DNA of 64,000 bases. Source: Euglena gracilis. Lineage: Eukaryota > Euglenida > Euglenophyceae > Euglenales. This document shows positions 22,899 to 34,895 of this stretch, piece by piece. The DNA lies in contig CP154957.1 in the NCBI GenBank assembly GCA_039621445.1, positions 9,467,071 through 9,531,070 on the forward strand, written 5' to 3'. How positions within the stretch are numbered: the stretch's first letter is position 1; the number at the start of each line of letters is the position of its first letter. Below the pieces are notes generated by a model. That model ran no database searches. It was not told the DNA's origin and saw only the letters and a program-made list of their open reading frames with translations. A program made the translations under genes and the position numbers.

Positions 22899-24252
22899 CC
22901 CTGGCGGCATATGTGTAGCATTGGTGGCCTGCGTCGCCCCGGCGGACCGCTGCCCAACACCTCCCCTGACCCCAAGCCCCCCAGTGCCTGGTCTGTTGAG
23001 AGAGCGTTTGGGGGCCTCGCTGAATGAAACAAAGGTTTCCGGAACCAGAATTCGCACGGAATGGCTGAACGGCGAGAAGGGCCTCTGGTCCAAACTCTCT
23101 TCGGATCGCATTTTTCGCCACTTTTTTTCTGGCGCAAACCTTCTTCCTTTTACGCTGAGCCCCCAGATATTGAGCCCAGGCAGCTCAGCACTCAGCTCAA
23201 GGCGGACAACAGCGGAGACCCTGACAATGGCGACACTCCCAGGCGGCCAGGGGCTGGGGGGGGGGGGTGAGGGGGGTGAGTTGCTGCCGCGGGTCCTGAA
23301 AGAAGCACCATGTCCAGGTCAAAGAATATTGGTCCGAAAACTGATTTGGGCACCACCAACATTTTTTTGTGTAATTTTGCAGTTTTGGTTTTTTAAGGCC
23401 ATCCCCTGTCGGGCTGAGTTCCAGCAGTGGGGGGGGGGCATTTGGCTTCTTCCAGCCACCCCAAAATTGCCTTTGAGCTGTATGGGGGGGGCGCTAGGTG
23501 ACTCCCTGGCCGCACAGGGTGCACAGTGTCGGCATCCCACCGTCTTGGTTGGAAGTTGTCAGGGTGGAAAAGGTCGACCGTTTTCCAGGTGGGGGCTGTG
23601 AAACTCCGTTTGCTTTCACGGTGACCACCTGCAATCTCCCTCTGGTTTTTGGCCATTCCTCAATTTTAGCCATTGCTTTACCTTTGAGGCCGGATGCTGC
23701 CTCTAGCCCCATCCTCAGCGCGCGTAGTTTGCTGCTGTGACTGGACCAATCTCTCCCCCCCCCCCCGCTGACCCTTCTCGGTGCCCTCCCGTTTCTTTTT
23801 CTTTTGCCCTCTCGTTGTGTCTGTTTCTTCCACCCTTACCACCTTTTGTTACCCTGCTGTGTAGTAGCATCTATCCTGCAAAGTGAACCAGATACTCCAA
23901 TCTATTCTGGTCATTTGCATGTGTGGAAAACGAACAGATGTCCTGGTGATATATGTGCTGCCACCAAAGATTGAATAAGTGTTCCCTGCTGTGGTGAAGT
24001 TTTAGGTTCGTATCTGCCAAGAAGGGCACAAATGAGTTTCTTTCATTTTCCATCGTGCATGATATTTCTTCTTCAGACTCTGTCACGAAGTCCTAACAGC
24101 CACCTTCATGAGACAGCACGACACAGTGCTGCGCTGTGTTGTGTGCTGTGTGCTGTGTGCTGTTGTACTGTGCTGTGTTGTGTCTGTGTGTGGTGCCCCT
24201 GTGTCTGTGTGTTCTGTGTTGTGTGGTGCCCCTCAAAGCGTTGCGTGTGCAG
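22899..24252. other. Spacer between J-domain gene and purD
   Basis: About 1.35 kb with no recognised gene. It contains a G-run at 23256-23277, two direct words GGCCATTCCTCAATTTTAGC-like stretches, and, from about 24131, a CTGTG/TGTGT-rich tract leading to the purD start. Confidence 0.5.
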
Positions 24253-24260
24253 GGCTCATA
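24131..24260 (+). promoter_or_regulatory. Probable trans-splice acceptor and leader of purD (copy A)
   Basis: A T- and GT-rich tract ends in GTGTGCAG at 24252, leaving only 8 nt (GGCTCATA) before the ATG at 24261. This is the clearest case of a start codon right behind an acceptor-like AG. Copy B is the same (AG at 44391-44392, ATG 44401). Confidence 0.5.
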
Positions 24261-24514
24261 ATGAACGTCCTCGTCATTGGCTCCGGTGGTCGGGAACACA
24301 CGCTGTGCTGGAAGATTGCCCAGGTTTGTTTTCCACGCCATGGATGCATTCATCCGGAATTTAAACATTTCCAATGCCAAATGTAAGTTTTCTGATTTTC
24401 TTTGTTAATGCTTGTGTGTGTTTGCTTTTTGCTGAAACGTTACTCACCTTGTCCTGCCAGTTATGCATTTGCCCATACAAACGACAGAACTCACACACAA
24501 ACAGAACAAGCGCT

Positions 24515-24542
24515 CGCACACACACACACACACACACACCCA
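24515..24542. repeat. (CA)n microsatellite in purD intron 1
   Basis: Short CA run. In copy B (about 44665-44702) it has a GCGCGC interruption. Confidence 0.8.
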
Positions 24543-25804
24543 CACTTTAGCAGCCATCTGTACATTTCAGTGGACAAGACAACCCAACCACAACTCGCAT
24601 TTCACAGTCCCCTCTGGTCCAGAAGGTGTTCGTTGCGCCGGGAAATGGCGGGATGGGCAACCTGGGTTTGACCAAAAGGAGGTTAAGTGTGCAGGTACCC
24701 ATATACATATTGCAGCAAGGTCCATATTGTATGATGTGAAAAAAGGAGGGTGTCACGGCTTACATGGGGGATGTCCCCTCACGCCCTTGACTGCAGAGGG
24801 GTCTGGACCCAGACCGACCCCAAAATACCAGAATTTTCTTTCCGGTGCTTTGTGCTGATTTTTGGCCATTTTGACATTTGTTGCCCAGAGATCCCCCCAA
24901 TTTGCATTTTGGGTCGATTTGGGGGGGATTTCCACTTCGGGCCGGGTTGAAAATACCCACTTTGAATGAAGGGGAGTGCCCCCCCCCCCTTAATCCGATG
25001 GGATCCACCCTCCCCCCCGACCTGCTTTTATATCGACTGATTGAGACTTTGACACATGTGTTGTTCACACAGCCCCTGTGTTAACTGCAGTCGTTTGCTC
25101 GTGCATCACACCGGCGAGGGGGGTTGTATTTCATATTCTTCCACACGTTTGCGTAGTTGATCTCTGTGTGGCGGGTATTTGTATGTATGGAGTGTGAACA
25201 TGCTCGATTCTTGTAACATTGCCGTACCTTGGACAGAGGGAAGGTATCAAATTGGAATATCCATTTTGGAAACACCCAGGATTCACCCGTTTGAATTTCG
25301 CAGTCTGGATGGGAGTTGAGCCAACGTTGCACTCGCCCCCATTTATAACCCCACCCCTCCTTTTGAGCCCAGCAGCCAGATTTTTATTTGCTCCCCAGAG
25401 AAAATTGGTGAAGAATCATGAGGACAAATTGAGCCAATGGTCACGTGATGGGCCGAAAGAAGTAAGACTGAGAGACCATAAGGCTGTGACAAAAACCATA
25501 AAATTTCCCCACAAAGTTGCCTCGTGATCCCCAAGAGGACAAAACAGCACATCTGCTCCTTCTGGGGGTTTTTCACCAAATCCTTGGGTCAACCACCAAA
25601 CCGGGTCTTATGACCCCTGGGGTATCAATCTGTCAACCCCTGCGGCTAACGTGGCAGAGGTCGTGACGCTCGCAGTGGAGGACAAGCCAGCAGTGCTGGC
25701 GTGGTGCAAGGCGCATGACGTAGGGCTGGTGGTGGTCGGCCCGGAGGCTCCGCTGGCAGACGGGTTGGCAGACGTGTTGACAGAGGGCGGTGTTCCGTGC
25801 TTTG

Positions 25805-25998
<194 letters not shown>

Positions 25999-26174
25999 TA
26001 CTGTTTGTGTTGTTTATTATGTATTTTTGTTGATTTTTATTTGTCGAACCGAAAGCATCCCTTTGAGAGGTGAGATTTCAGTGTGACCGCACCGCAGGCC
26101 CCTCGAAGGCTGCTGCTGAGCTGGAGGCATCCAAGAGCTTCATGAAGCGGCTGTGCGACAAGTGCAACATCCCA

Positions 26175-27095
26175 GTTATAGAATTGCTTCGCTTGGTGGT
26201 CATTGTGATCCACAGGGTTTGCTGGTGGGTTTTGGACCCCAAATACCTCACCCTGTGCATGCACTGTCCAGGGGGGGGAGAACACCAACACAATTATTTG
26301 CATTTTCCCAGTCTCAATTTCTGCTGGGATGTCAGAAAAAAATGCCTTTTTTGGAGTTGAGTTCCTCCTTGAGACCAGAGTTTTTGTGAAGTTTTTGTTG
26401 TTGATTTTTTTCCTGCTAAAAAAGTGCATATTTTGGGAATCAGGATGCTCCCAAAACAAAAGATTACCCACCTCCCCCCCCTTGCCCATGGCCACCCCTA
26501 AATACTGACCATCCCCCGGTCGGGGGTTGTAGGTGACCAAATAAAAATAGTGTTTATTTTTGGCACCGGTGGGGTTGCAGGGGGTTGCAGGTCAGGGAGT
26601 GCATATGACCCCCCCACTAAGATTTATGGGAACCCGGGGGGGTGGGGGGGGGGGGGGGTACGTACCTGCACCCTCATGTCTAAAAATGAACCCCATTGCT
26701 CAATGAACAGGGGTGTCCGGACTGTAGTTTGTCATCTTTTACAGCAATGTCAATGCCGTACAGCCCATGCCCAATGAACGCCCCCCCCCCAGTCCGGACG
26801 GTCTAGATTGTTAAGCGGGCTGTCAGAGAATGTCACCAGGCGTTGCAGGAGGGAGAACCCAAAACAGAACAGCAAAAAAGCACAAAATGAAGCCAAACAA
26901 ACAAAAAAAACAATTCTATGAATTTATTTATGAAGTACTATTATGAATTCTATGAATTTCCAACAGTTCTATGAATTTTTTGGGGCCTGGGAGGCAAAAA
27001 AAAACGATGTACCCCCCCCCAATCTCAATGAACGCCAATGTGATAATCAAATCCCCCCTCCCGGTGACTCGAAGCGAAGTGATTGCATAATCCAA
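26175..27095 (+). other. Non-canonical intron with long pairing ends (purD intron 4, copy A)
   Basis: Family alignment demands ...CNIP then TAKYGHFK. CCA (P) ends at 26174 and ACC (T) starts at 27096, with no AG before ACC. The intron start (26175-26193, GTTATAGAATTGCTTCGCT) pairs with its end (27073-27090, AGCGAAGTGATTGCATAA): GCTTCGCT with AGCGAAGT, AATT with GATT, TTAT with ATAA, allowing G-U. In copy B ATCCCA stands at both junctions. This is the behaviour described for non-conventional introns of euglenids and diplonemids. Confidence 0.68.
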
Positions 27096-27166
27096 ACCGC
27101 AAAGTACGGCCATTTCAAGAACGCAACCGAGGCGAAGGCATACCTGGAGCAGATGGCGTTGCCCCC

Positions 27167-27506
27167 TGGGGGCGGTGCACCGCTGCCCTGGTCTTGGGAG
27201 GAGAGCGACTCTGGCGGGAAAGAGGAACATCCCACTTTTCTTGTTCCAGTTATTGCGCATACATATGGTTGAATTCATGAGTGTATTATATTTGCATATT
27301 TTTTATCATTGCATTCAAGAACAAGATGGGACTGCAAGAACAAGATGCAATTTTTAATTTTATTTCATCGAGCTGGGATTGCAACAAAATCGTAGTAATG
27401 ATAATTTCAAACAATTATGTGATTTGATTCAATAGTAAACTATTTTGTTTATTTATTGGGTGATGTCGAAGAAAACATGAAAATTGTTCAACACACACCA
27501 CCCCCC
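27167..27506 (+). other. Non-canonical intron with pairing ends (purD intron 5, copy A)
   Basis: Joining TTG CCC CC (ends 27166) to A ACC GTC (starts 27507) gives ALPPTVVVKADG, as in the family. The intron starts TGGGGGCGGTG (27167-27177), has no GT, and ends CACCACCCCCC, with no AG. TGGGGG pairs with CCCCCA and GGTG with CACC. The C run makes the exact cut ambiguous. Confidence 0.6.
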
Positions 27507-27820
27507 AACCGTCGTGGTGAAGGCGGACGGCTTGGCTGCGGGGAAGGGCGTCATCATTGCCCAAACGTGTGGATTGCTAGTCGCCTGGTGGCGATTATTT
27601 GCGAATTGTGATACAAAGTTTTTCAAAGCAATGCACCCGTCATCATCGTTGTATCAGCATCCTGCATCTCATTGCATGACTTTTTTTTTCATGACCCAAC
27701 ATCTGAAATTTTTTGTTTGTGCAGGATCAGAATCATTTGTGTCATTTTTCCAGATTTTTGAACATACAAGATGCCAAGATGATCATCGTATTCAACGGCA
27801 CAAAAAATGAAACGTTGCAT

Positions 27821-27836
27821 TGTAAGTGTTCATGCA
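27821..27836. other. Junction of the 20-kb tandem duplication
   Basis: purD-side sequence GCATTGTAAG runs directly into TGTTCATGCA of the wee1 last intron. After copy B the same GCATTGTAAGT is followed by different sequence (TGTACAATGC at 48036). Only 1-2 bases are shared at the join, so no long homology is seen at the breakpoint. Confidence 0.85.
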
Positions 27837-28148
27837 AATTCGCATGCATATCGCATGCACAGATGGCATCCTCTTACACATGGCAATGTTCTAGGAATGT
27901 GTTTTCAACACAGGAGGTGCCAACGACACACTGCGCCAATGGAACCAGAGACACACATCACCAAGAATCAAATTCATGGCTCACCGCGATGTTGCGACAG
28001 ACAAAACGAAGGTGTTGGCACCATGGACACGTAGCAAACTCCGTTTTGTGGATTTTCGGTGCTATTTGGGGCACCTTTCCGGCCAAATCATCAGATTTCA
28101 GAGAAAAATCATTGGCTGTGACAGTCTGACAAAGCTGCATGCCTGCCC

Positions 28149-28246
28149 CCGACCTGTACGCGCTGATCCGCCGCATGATGGACCGCGACCCCCTCGCCCG
28201 CCCCTCCGCAGCGGAGGTGGAGGCGGTGTGCCTCGCCATGGCGTAA
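28149..28246 (+). pseudogene. Orphan last exon of wee1
   Basis: The exon for DLYALIRRMMDRDPLARPSA to the TAA is present in full, but exons 1-7 were not duplicated with it. It now sits downstream of truncated purD exon 6. Its intron-end arm has changed (GCTGCATGCCTG instead of GCCGCACGCCTG). It could be spliced onto purD transcripts only by accident. Confidence 0.8.
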
Positions 28247-29238
28247 GCTGAGCCCCCAACCATGGATTCATTGAACATCTTTGTGGCCACACCCTGGGTT
28301 GGCCTGGGTTGGTGGGTTGGGGCCATTTGACCTCCCATGGGGGGGGAGGGGTTTGCGTAGGTGGGTTTTCGAGAAAAGTGATTGTTCTTGGGTTTGGGTC
28401 AGGGGAAAACGTGCCCCCAAAGGTCTCTTGGTGAATCTGTGACCCTGACATGGGGGTATTATCCCTTCCCCTCCCACCGACATCATGTATGTCTCGGAAG
28501 TCACAGGGTGGTGCAGCCTCCATCCCCGCCGATGTCAGCGGCCATGGCCAAACCCACAGAAAGCATGTCTTTGAGAGACTTGTTTACCGCCAAGTGTCGC
28601 AAGGCCTGAGCAGTTCTTCCCTCATTCCCGCTTTTTTTTTTAGAGACATTCACATGATATTCCCGAGGAGTCGCATCCCCTTGGGGGTGAAGGGGGGACA
28701 TTTTCGGTTCCCCCCGGGGGTTTGGTGTGAGTAGTGCTCTAGCAGGCACCCTGGCACGGAAGACATTTTCAAGGGGATATTAGCTTGGTCACCAGGACCC
28801 AAAATTGGGGGGGGGGGGGCTGCTATGGGTGGGCACCCCATAGCACAAGTCACCCCCCCGGAGTGGTCAAAAGACACCTGGTGCATATATGTATTTTTTT
28901 CCAACTTCGATGTTTATTTGTTCGCATTGCAGTTCATCTTCAGCATCGATATTTGTTTCGGAACGGTTTCAGTGAATGCTTTTCATTCATATCAGCAATG
29001 ACCTGAGTGGTTCCCACGGTGCCAGCGTTGCACTCCCTGTCATGATCCGCCCTCCCCAGTTATACACTCACACATCTCCCTCTCCCCCCCTCGCCACGGC
29101 TGTGTCTTGCTTACACGGAGTGGACGTTTCCTGCCGGTCCCCGCATTTCGATGTGTCTTTGCTGTTCTGCACCAAGATTTAAGGTAGGTGGGCGAGAAAG
29201 CTCAGGTATTTGTCCAATAAAAGATATTTGGAATTTGA

Positions 29239-29269
<31 letters not shown>

Positions 29270-32057
29270 GTATATATATATATATGTATGTATGTATGTA
29301 TAATATACATATATGTATATATGTATTTGGAATTTGCCTGATTTCAAGTTTTTACGAAGGTGTGCTTTTTTTTGGATTTTCGTCGTGCTCATCAATTTGC
29401 CAAACCTCGACAAGGCCGTGTGGCAATGGTTGCTCGAAAGAAGTATCCTCCAGATTATTTTTTGTTTATTTGATGCAGCTTGCATTTGAATCCTTGAGGA
29501 GAAAGCTGTTCCCATATTGTACCAATCCTGACAGCTGTTGACTGCGGTGACCCCGGCAGACTTTACTGGCTATGCGGCTCTCCACAGTCGCGTTGTCGCA
29601 TTGGCATGCATTGCCCTGGCATGCCTTGCTTTTCCTCACAACACACCAGCCCTGACCGGAGCTGCATAATGTGCTTTTTCTGGCTTGCTGTTTTTAGCAT
29701 TTTTCGCGATTTTACCCAGTTTTGGGGAACAGTGAGTGGGTCCCCCGGGACCCCCCCCCCGGGGGGCCCCCAGGGGGTGGGTGGGTGGGTGGGTGGGTTA
29801 AAAAAAAATCCTGGGCCCAGTGAAAACCCCTCACCACCAGTCCATGGAATAGCTTGGTGTTTGACGCTGTTTGCAACTGGGCCACTCCCCCCCAAGAAGG
29901 ATTTGGGCCTTCCCCCCTCACGGGGGGGTTTGGCCATTTTTATGGATTTTGTCCCATTTTTTTTCATCTGGAACAACACCCTCTTATTGTCCCCCCCCTA
30001 ATTGACCAAAAACAGGCAATGCAAACTTGAAGGGAAAAAAAAACAGGGCGTCAAATACGCCAACGCATCCGGCGACATGTTATTTGACATGAAAGCTGGT
30101 TGTTGAAGATTAGAAATGACCTCGTTATCCATAGATGTCAAAATGTTGAATTTTTGGTGGAAAATCCCAAGCGGTAATATTGGCAGTGAATTTCTATGTG
30201 TTTTTTGCAGGAGGAGTTGTCAGGGGGGGCCAAACCAAAAAAAAAAAAAAGAGCCCAAATTTCTGTTTTTTCGGACCCCCCCGCTGTTTTTTCCTCTTTT
30301 GGTGGAGATTTTGTGTCTATCGCTGAAGATTTCAAAAAATAATATCCTTGGGCATTTTTGGGGTATCCTGGAGGGTGAGATTTTACCAACAACTCCTTGA
30401 TTTATCAACCCTCAGGAGGCATGGGCCTCGTTTTTGTGTTTTATAAGCTAGGTATGTGAGACGCACAATCCGCAGAATTTTCATGGGTGTGCATTTTCTG
30501 AAGCTTAGCAGCTCCGATCTCTGTGCCATGTCTGCACGCCGTACTGTACCCCGGCCGAAGGATCCATCCGCCGCCTTTCTCGATCCCTTCTGTCGCCCAG
30601 CGAGCAGGCGAGTCCCCCTCGCCTTGCACGAGCATCCCCCCCCCCAGGGGGGTGTGGCGGTGTGGGACCGGAGGATTTCTCAAGCCAGCCCTGCTGGACC
30701 GCCAGCACCTTCATTCCCGCCAGCACACCTCCTCCCTACCCACAGTGAGCCCCCAATCAGTGAATGGTGTGCCGATCGTGGTAATTATTTTAATAACACA
30801 GTACCAACACACCGTGTAAGCCGTGATTTAATGTCATCACAATGTGCAATTGTTCAGGTATTTAAGTCGTTGAACGATAAGTAATGTTAACTGCTTGCAG
30901 CTGCCGAAATATTCTGCAGACCCCTTCTTGTTTTGATATTTTGGAGCATCGTGCAAGATGGTGTGCATGGTTTGCTGGTTTTCGGAAATGACAGAAAATG
31001 GCGAGAAGGGGCATTAACCCATATGAACGCAAAAGGTGTTTCTGAGCCCTGAGAACTGGGATTGAGAAGTCCTGTGAGTGGGATGCCGCACCTCTCTGTC
31101 CCGCCCAGGGCTGAATGGGGAATCCCGGAAACCCAATGAGCGCTTTTTAGGGCATAAATTTGCCGAAGGGTGGGGGTCCCTCCGCACCGGCTTTTCCCGC
31201 ACAGCCCTCGTCCTGCCTCCCCCCACCAGCGGCTTCAAGTTTCGGAAGCACCCCTTTGGAGGACTTCCATGGCAGTCACGGCAGCATGATGCCCACTGCT
31301 GCTGGCGCACACATTGCACAGCAAATATTTAGAGTCACCATTCCGCTCGTCAACCCTTGAGCCATGCCACTTTCTCCGGGTTTGCTTGGTGTGCGGTGCA
31401 TTGACTTTTTGGCTTTGCACGAGTTGGTCATGCAATGTCATGGACAAAAGTGTTACGCAATTGGGTATTGTCAAACTGCGGGCTTTAGTTGTCATGCACA
31501 CATTTGCACTTGGTGACTTGAGAAGCAGCCAAGGCCAGAGGTGGCACGAACAAATACCCAGCGAAATCCCCTCGCCACCAGTACGTGGAATAGCTTGCTG
31601 TTTGACGTTGGCGAATGAACAGCATTCGATGTTTGCAACTGGGCTACTCCTCCCCCCCCCCAGAAGGGTTTGGGCCTCCCCCCGGGGGGCCCAAGGGCCT
31701 GTGGGTCACCTGCTGGAGGCGGGGTTTTGGCCATTTTTGCCCTTTTTCTTCGACCCCAAAATTGATCCCCAAAAAGTGGCTCCCTGATGGGCTCATGGCT
31801 CCTGACCCAGCTGCAATGGCACAGCAAGGGGACAACGTGCTTCGCGGTCTGGCTGGCTCAAGCTGGACAAAGCCGAGCCTCTCAGCAGGCTCGCCCACGT
31901 ATATGAAGGGTCTGTATATCCAGCAAAAATTTCCCATTGGGGCCCCACTCGCCGGCATTTTGCCTCCGGCGTCCACCGCACGCCACCCAGGGCTGGTTGG
32001 TGGGAGGCTGGCCGAGGGTTGTGTGTATGCATACACCTGATGTGTACGTGCGTGCGG

Positions 32058-32273
<216 letters not shown>

Positions 32274-33458
32274 CAAAGGACTCAACAGCTTTGCTGGTTT
32301 TAAACATTTTTAAGAGTGCGTGGATTGAACAGGAGTTTATATAAACCCCCCCATATAATACCCCCCGGGGTATTATTTTTCGCCCGGCCCGAGGGGCATT
32401 ATTTGGGGGGGGGGTATTATTTTTCCAAAAATTTTGTAATTTTTCGAAGTCACCCAAAACCCCCCTTTGGGGTCATTTTTTTGCACTTTCTTGTGAAATT
32501 TACCATTTTTTGGAGGTCAGATGAGCCAGAAAAATTAATGTTTTTCGTAATTTGTTGTCAGAAATTGTGATTTTAACCTACATTTTCAGGTTAAAATCCG
32601 GGCCTTCGGCCCGAAACCGGGGGTGGGGGGTATTATTTCGGCCGAAGTCGGACCCCAAGGGGGGGGGGGGGGGGGATTATTTGGGGGGGGGGGGGTTTAT
32701 TTGGGGGGGGGGTATTATTTGGGGGGGGGTTTACACCCACATCCTTTCTTGGAGTTCAGGCAATTTTCTTCTTAAAGACAAAAGATCACACACATCATAC
32801 CTCACATTTTATTACAGGAAACTATGCCATGCAAAGGATGCAAGCTTGATACATCAGTAGGTAAGTCATAAGTTAGCAAATGCCCCCCCCCCTGAAATAT
32901 TTACCCCTTGCTGGTTGTGCTTGTTGCGATGTGGTGATTGAGTGGCCTAGGGGTAATTTTATCTCCAGAACCCCATTAAATATTCGAAAGAGCACCCCCT
33001 GATTCCTGAATGCATGTCGGCAGCCAGGCAATGTCCTGAGGGTTGTAGAGATTCCCCCATCGTTGGTCAACCTTTGCCGATATTGTTTCACCATAAGTTG
33101 TTCAGGTCAGCAATATTTTGTTTCTGCAGGGCGGGTGCACAATATGTTATATTGCCAACCATCTCTGATGCTCATTCATTCATGGTAGGTCATCATCAGC
33201 ACAATTTTATAAATTTGTGGAAAAATTACCCCTCCCTTTATCGTCCTACCTGCCTCCACGGACCCCAAAACGAACAATAATGGGGAGGGACAACAAGGAG
33301 GTACACAGGCAAAAGTAGAGGTGGGCCAAAAAAACCTTCAGTCGGCCAGGGTCCAAGGACAACATGGAGGGGAGGACAGTAATGGGGTGGTACAAGTGAA
33401 TGCAAAAAAAATCAAGGAAATGCAAAAATATAAAAAGCAATTTAGTAAAAAGAAAAGT

Positions 33459-33526
33459 GATGATGATGATGATGATGATGATGATGCTGATGATGATGAT
33501 GATGATGATGATGATGCTGATGATGC

Positions 33527-33579
<53 letters not shown>
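33459..33579. repeat. (GAT)n repeat, copy B
   Basis: Differs from copy A in the number and placement of GCT interruptions, and exits through GTAGCC instead of GAGCC. Confidence 0.85.
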
Positions 33580-34864
33580 TAGCCAATGCCATTGTCATCA
33601 GCCGAATCTAACCTTAAAGGTCGTGCGCATGTGTCATAAAATCAATAATGAATGTCAAATAAAAGGCTTTCGTGCAAACAGAAGATCATCCCGATTGCCC
33701 AACTCCTGCTCCTCCGGGACCGGTCTCCCTCATATTCCATGTCGTGCCTGACCCCCAGGCACGCCACAGCCGATCTGGCCCCACCGTTGCGGTTGCCCAG
33801 CCCTGCCCCGCAGATGGATGGGGCCTCCGCCCTAGAAGCTGACCCAGAGTGACCTGAAGTCTACTTCTGAGATTTAATAGAGGGGGCCGGCCACTGGTGC
33901 TGGTCAGTGTCACCTTGCCCAACAGTGAGCATGCACCTGGCTTTCCATAAAATGACTGCTCCCGCTTCATGGTTCGTGCCCGTTGCCGTGAGTCATTTGG
34001 GGGAAGGCATTTTCAACTCCATGTTGGGGAGGGTGGGGTCGGGGTGCAAAAAGGGGGGGGTTGATATCCGCAATTTGTCTGCAATTTCCGCAATTTCTGC
34101 AGTTTCCCGCAAGTTTTCCGCAATTTTTTACCTTTCCACAATTTTTTCGCATGAATCTGAAATGGAAGGTGAAGTGAGTCCCGGCCATTCCTTGAATGAT
34201 TCGCAAGGAAACACAAGTATTTTTTTACCAATTTCTTGCGAACTTTGCCAAATTTTGCCAAATTTTGCTATTTTGGACAATATTTGCAGGCTTTTGTATG
34301 GTTTGGGTGTTTTTTTTTGGATTTCTGCTGGGAAATGATTCCGACTTAGAAAAATTCCTTGCCCTAGAAAAGATCCCTGAGACCAAGCTCTTCATCAAGT
34401 TTTCGCCATTTTCGGTTTTTTGCCCAACAAAGTCCATATTTTTGAAATCGGTATGTTCCCAATATTACAAAAATCACGTTTTGGGGCCTTTTTGTTTTAC
34501 AATGTGTGAACGACGGCTCAAAATATACACTAATGTTGCAAAATGGAAAATTTTGTGAATTTTTTAAGTCCCCTTCAATCAGCAATTTGTTCATTCCCGA
34601 TATCAACTCTTCCGCAATCTTCCTCAATTTTTCAGCAGCAATTTTTCAGTTTTTCGAAGACATCCAATATCAATCCCCCCCCCTGAATATAGCATGCCCC
34701 TTGCCTGGTTGAGATCTTGGCCCCCCGCATCCATATCACGCTGATTTTTCTCCTCGAAAGTTGTGATCCCACCTCTCATCCAGTTTCAAGGGACGAAAGT
34801 GTTCCGGCTGTACTTTTTTGGCCAGTCGAGCACAAGGAGGAGGAAAATGCACCGTGCAGCCTTC

Positions 34865-34895
<31 letters not shown>

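Noticed and set aside
27105-27166. purD exon 5 starting after the AG at 27103-27104
   Set aside because: It would delete TAK from the conserved NIPTAKYG-like run, which is complete when joined at 27096.
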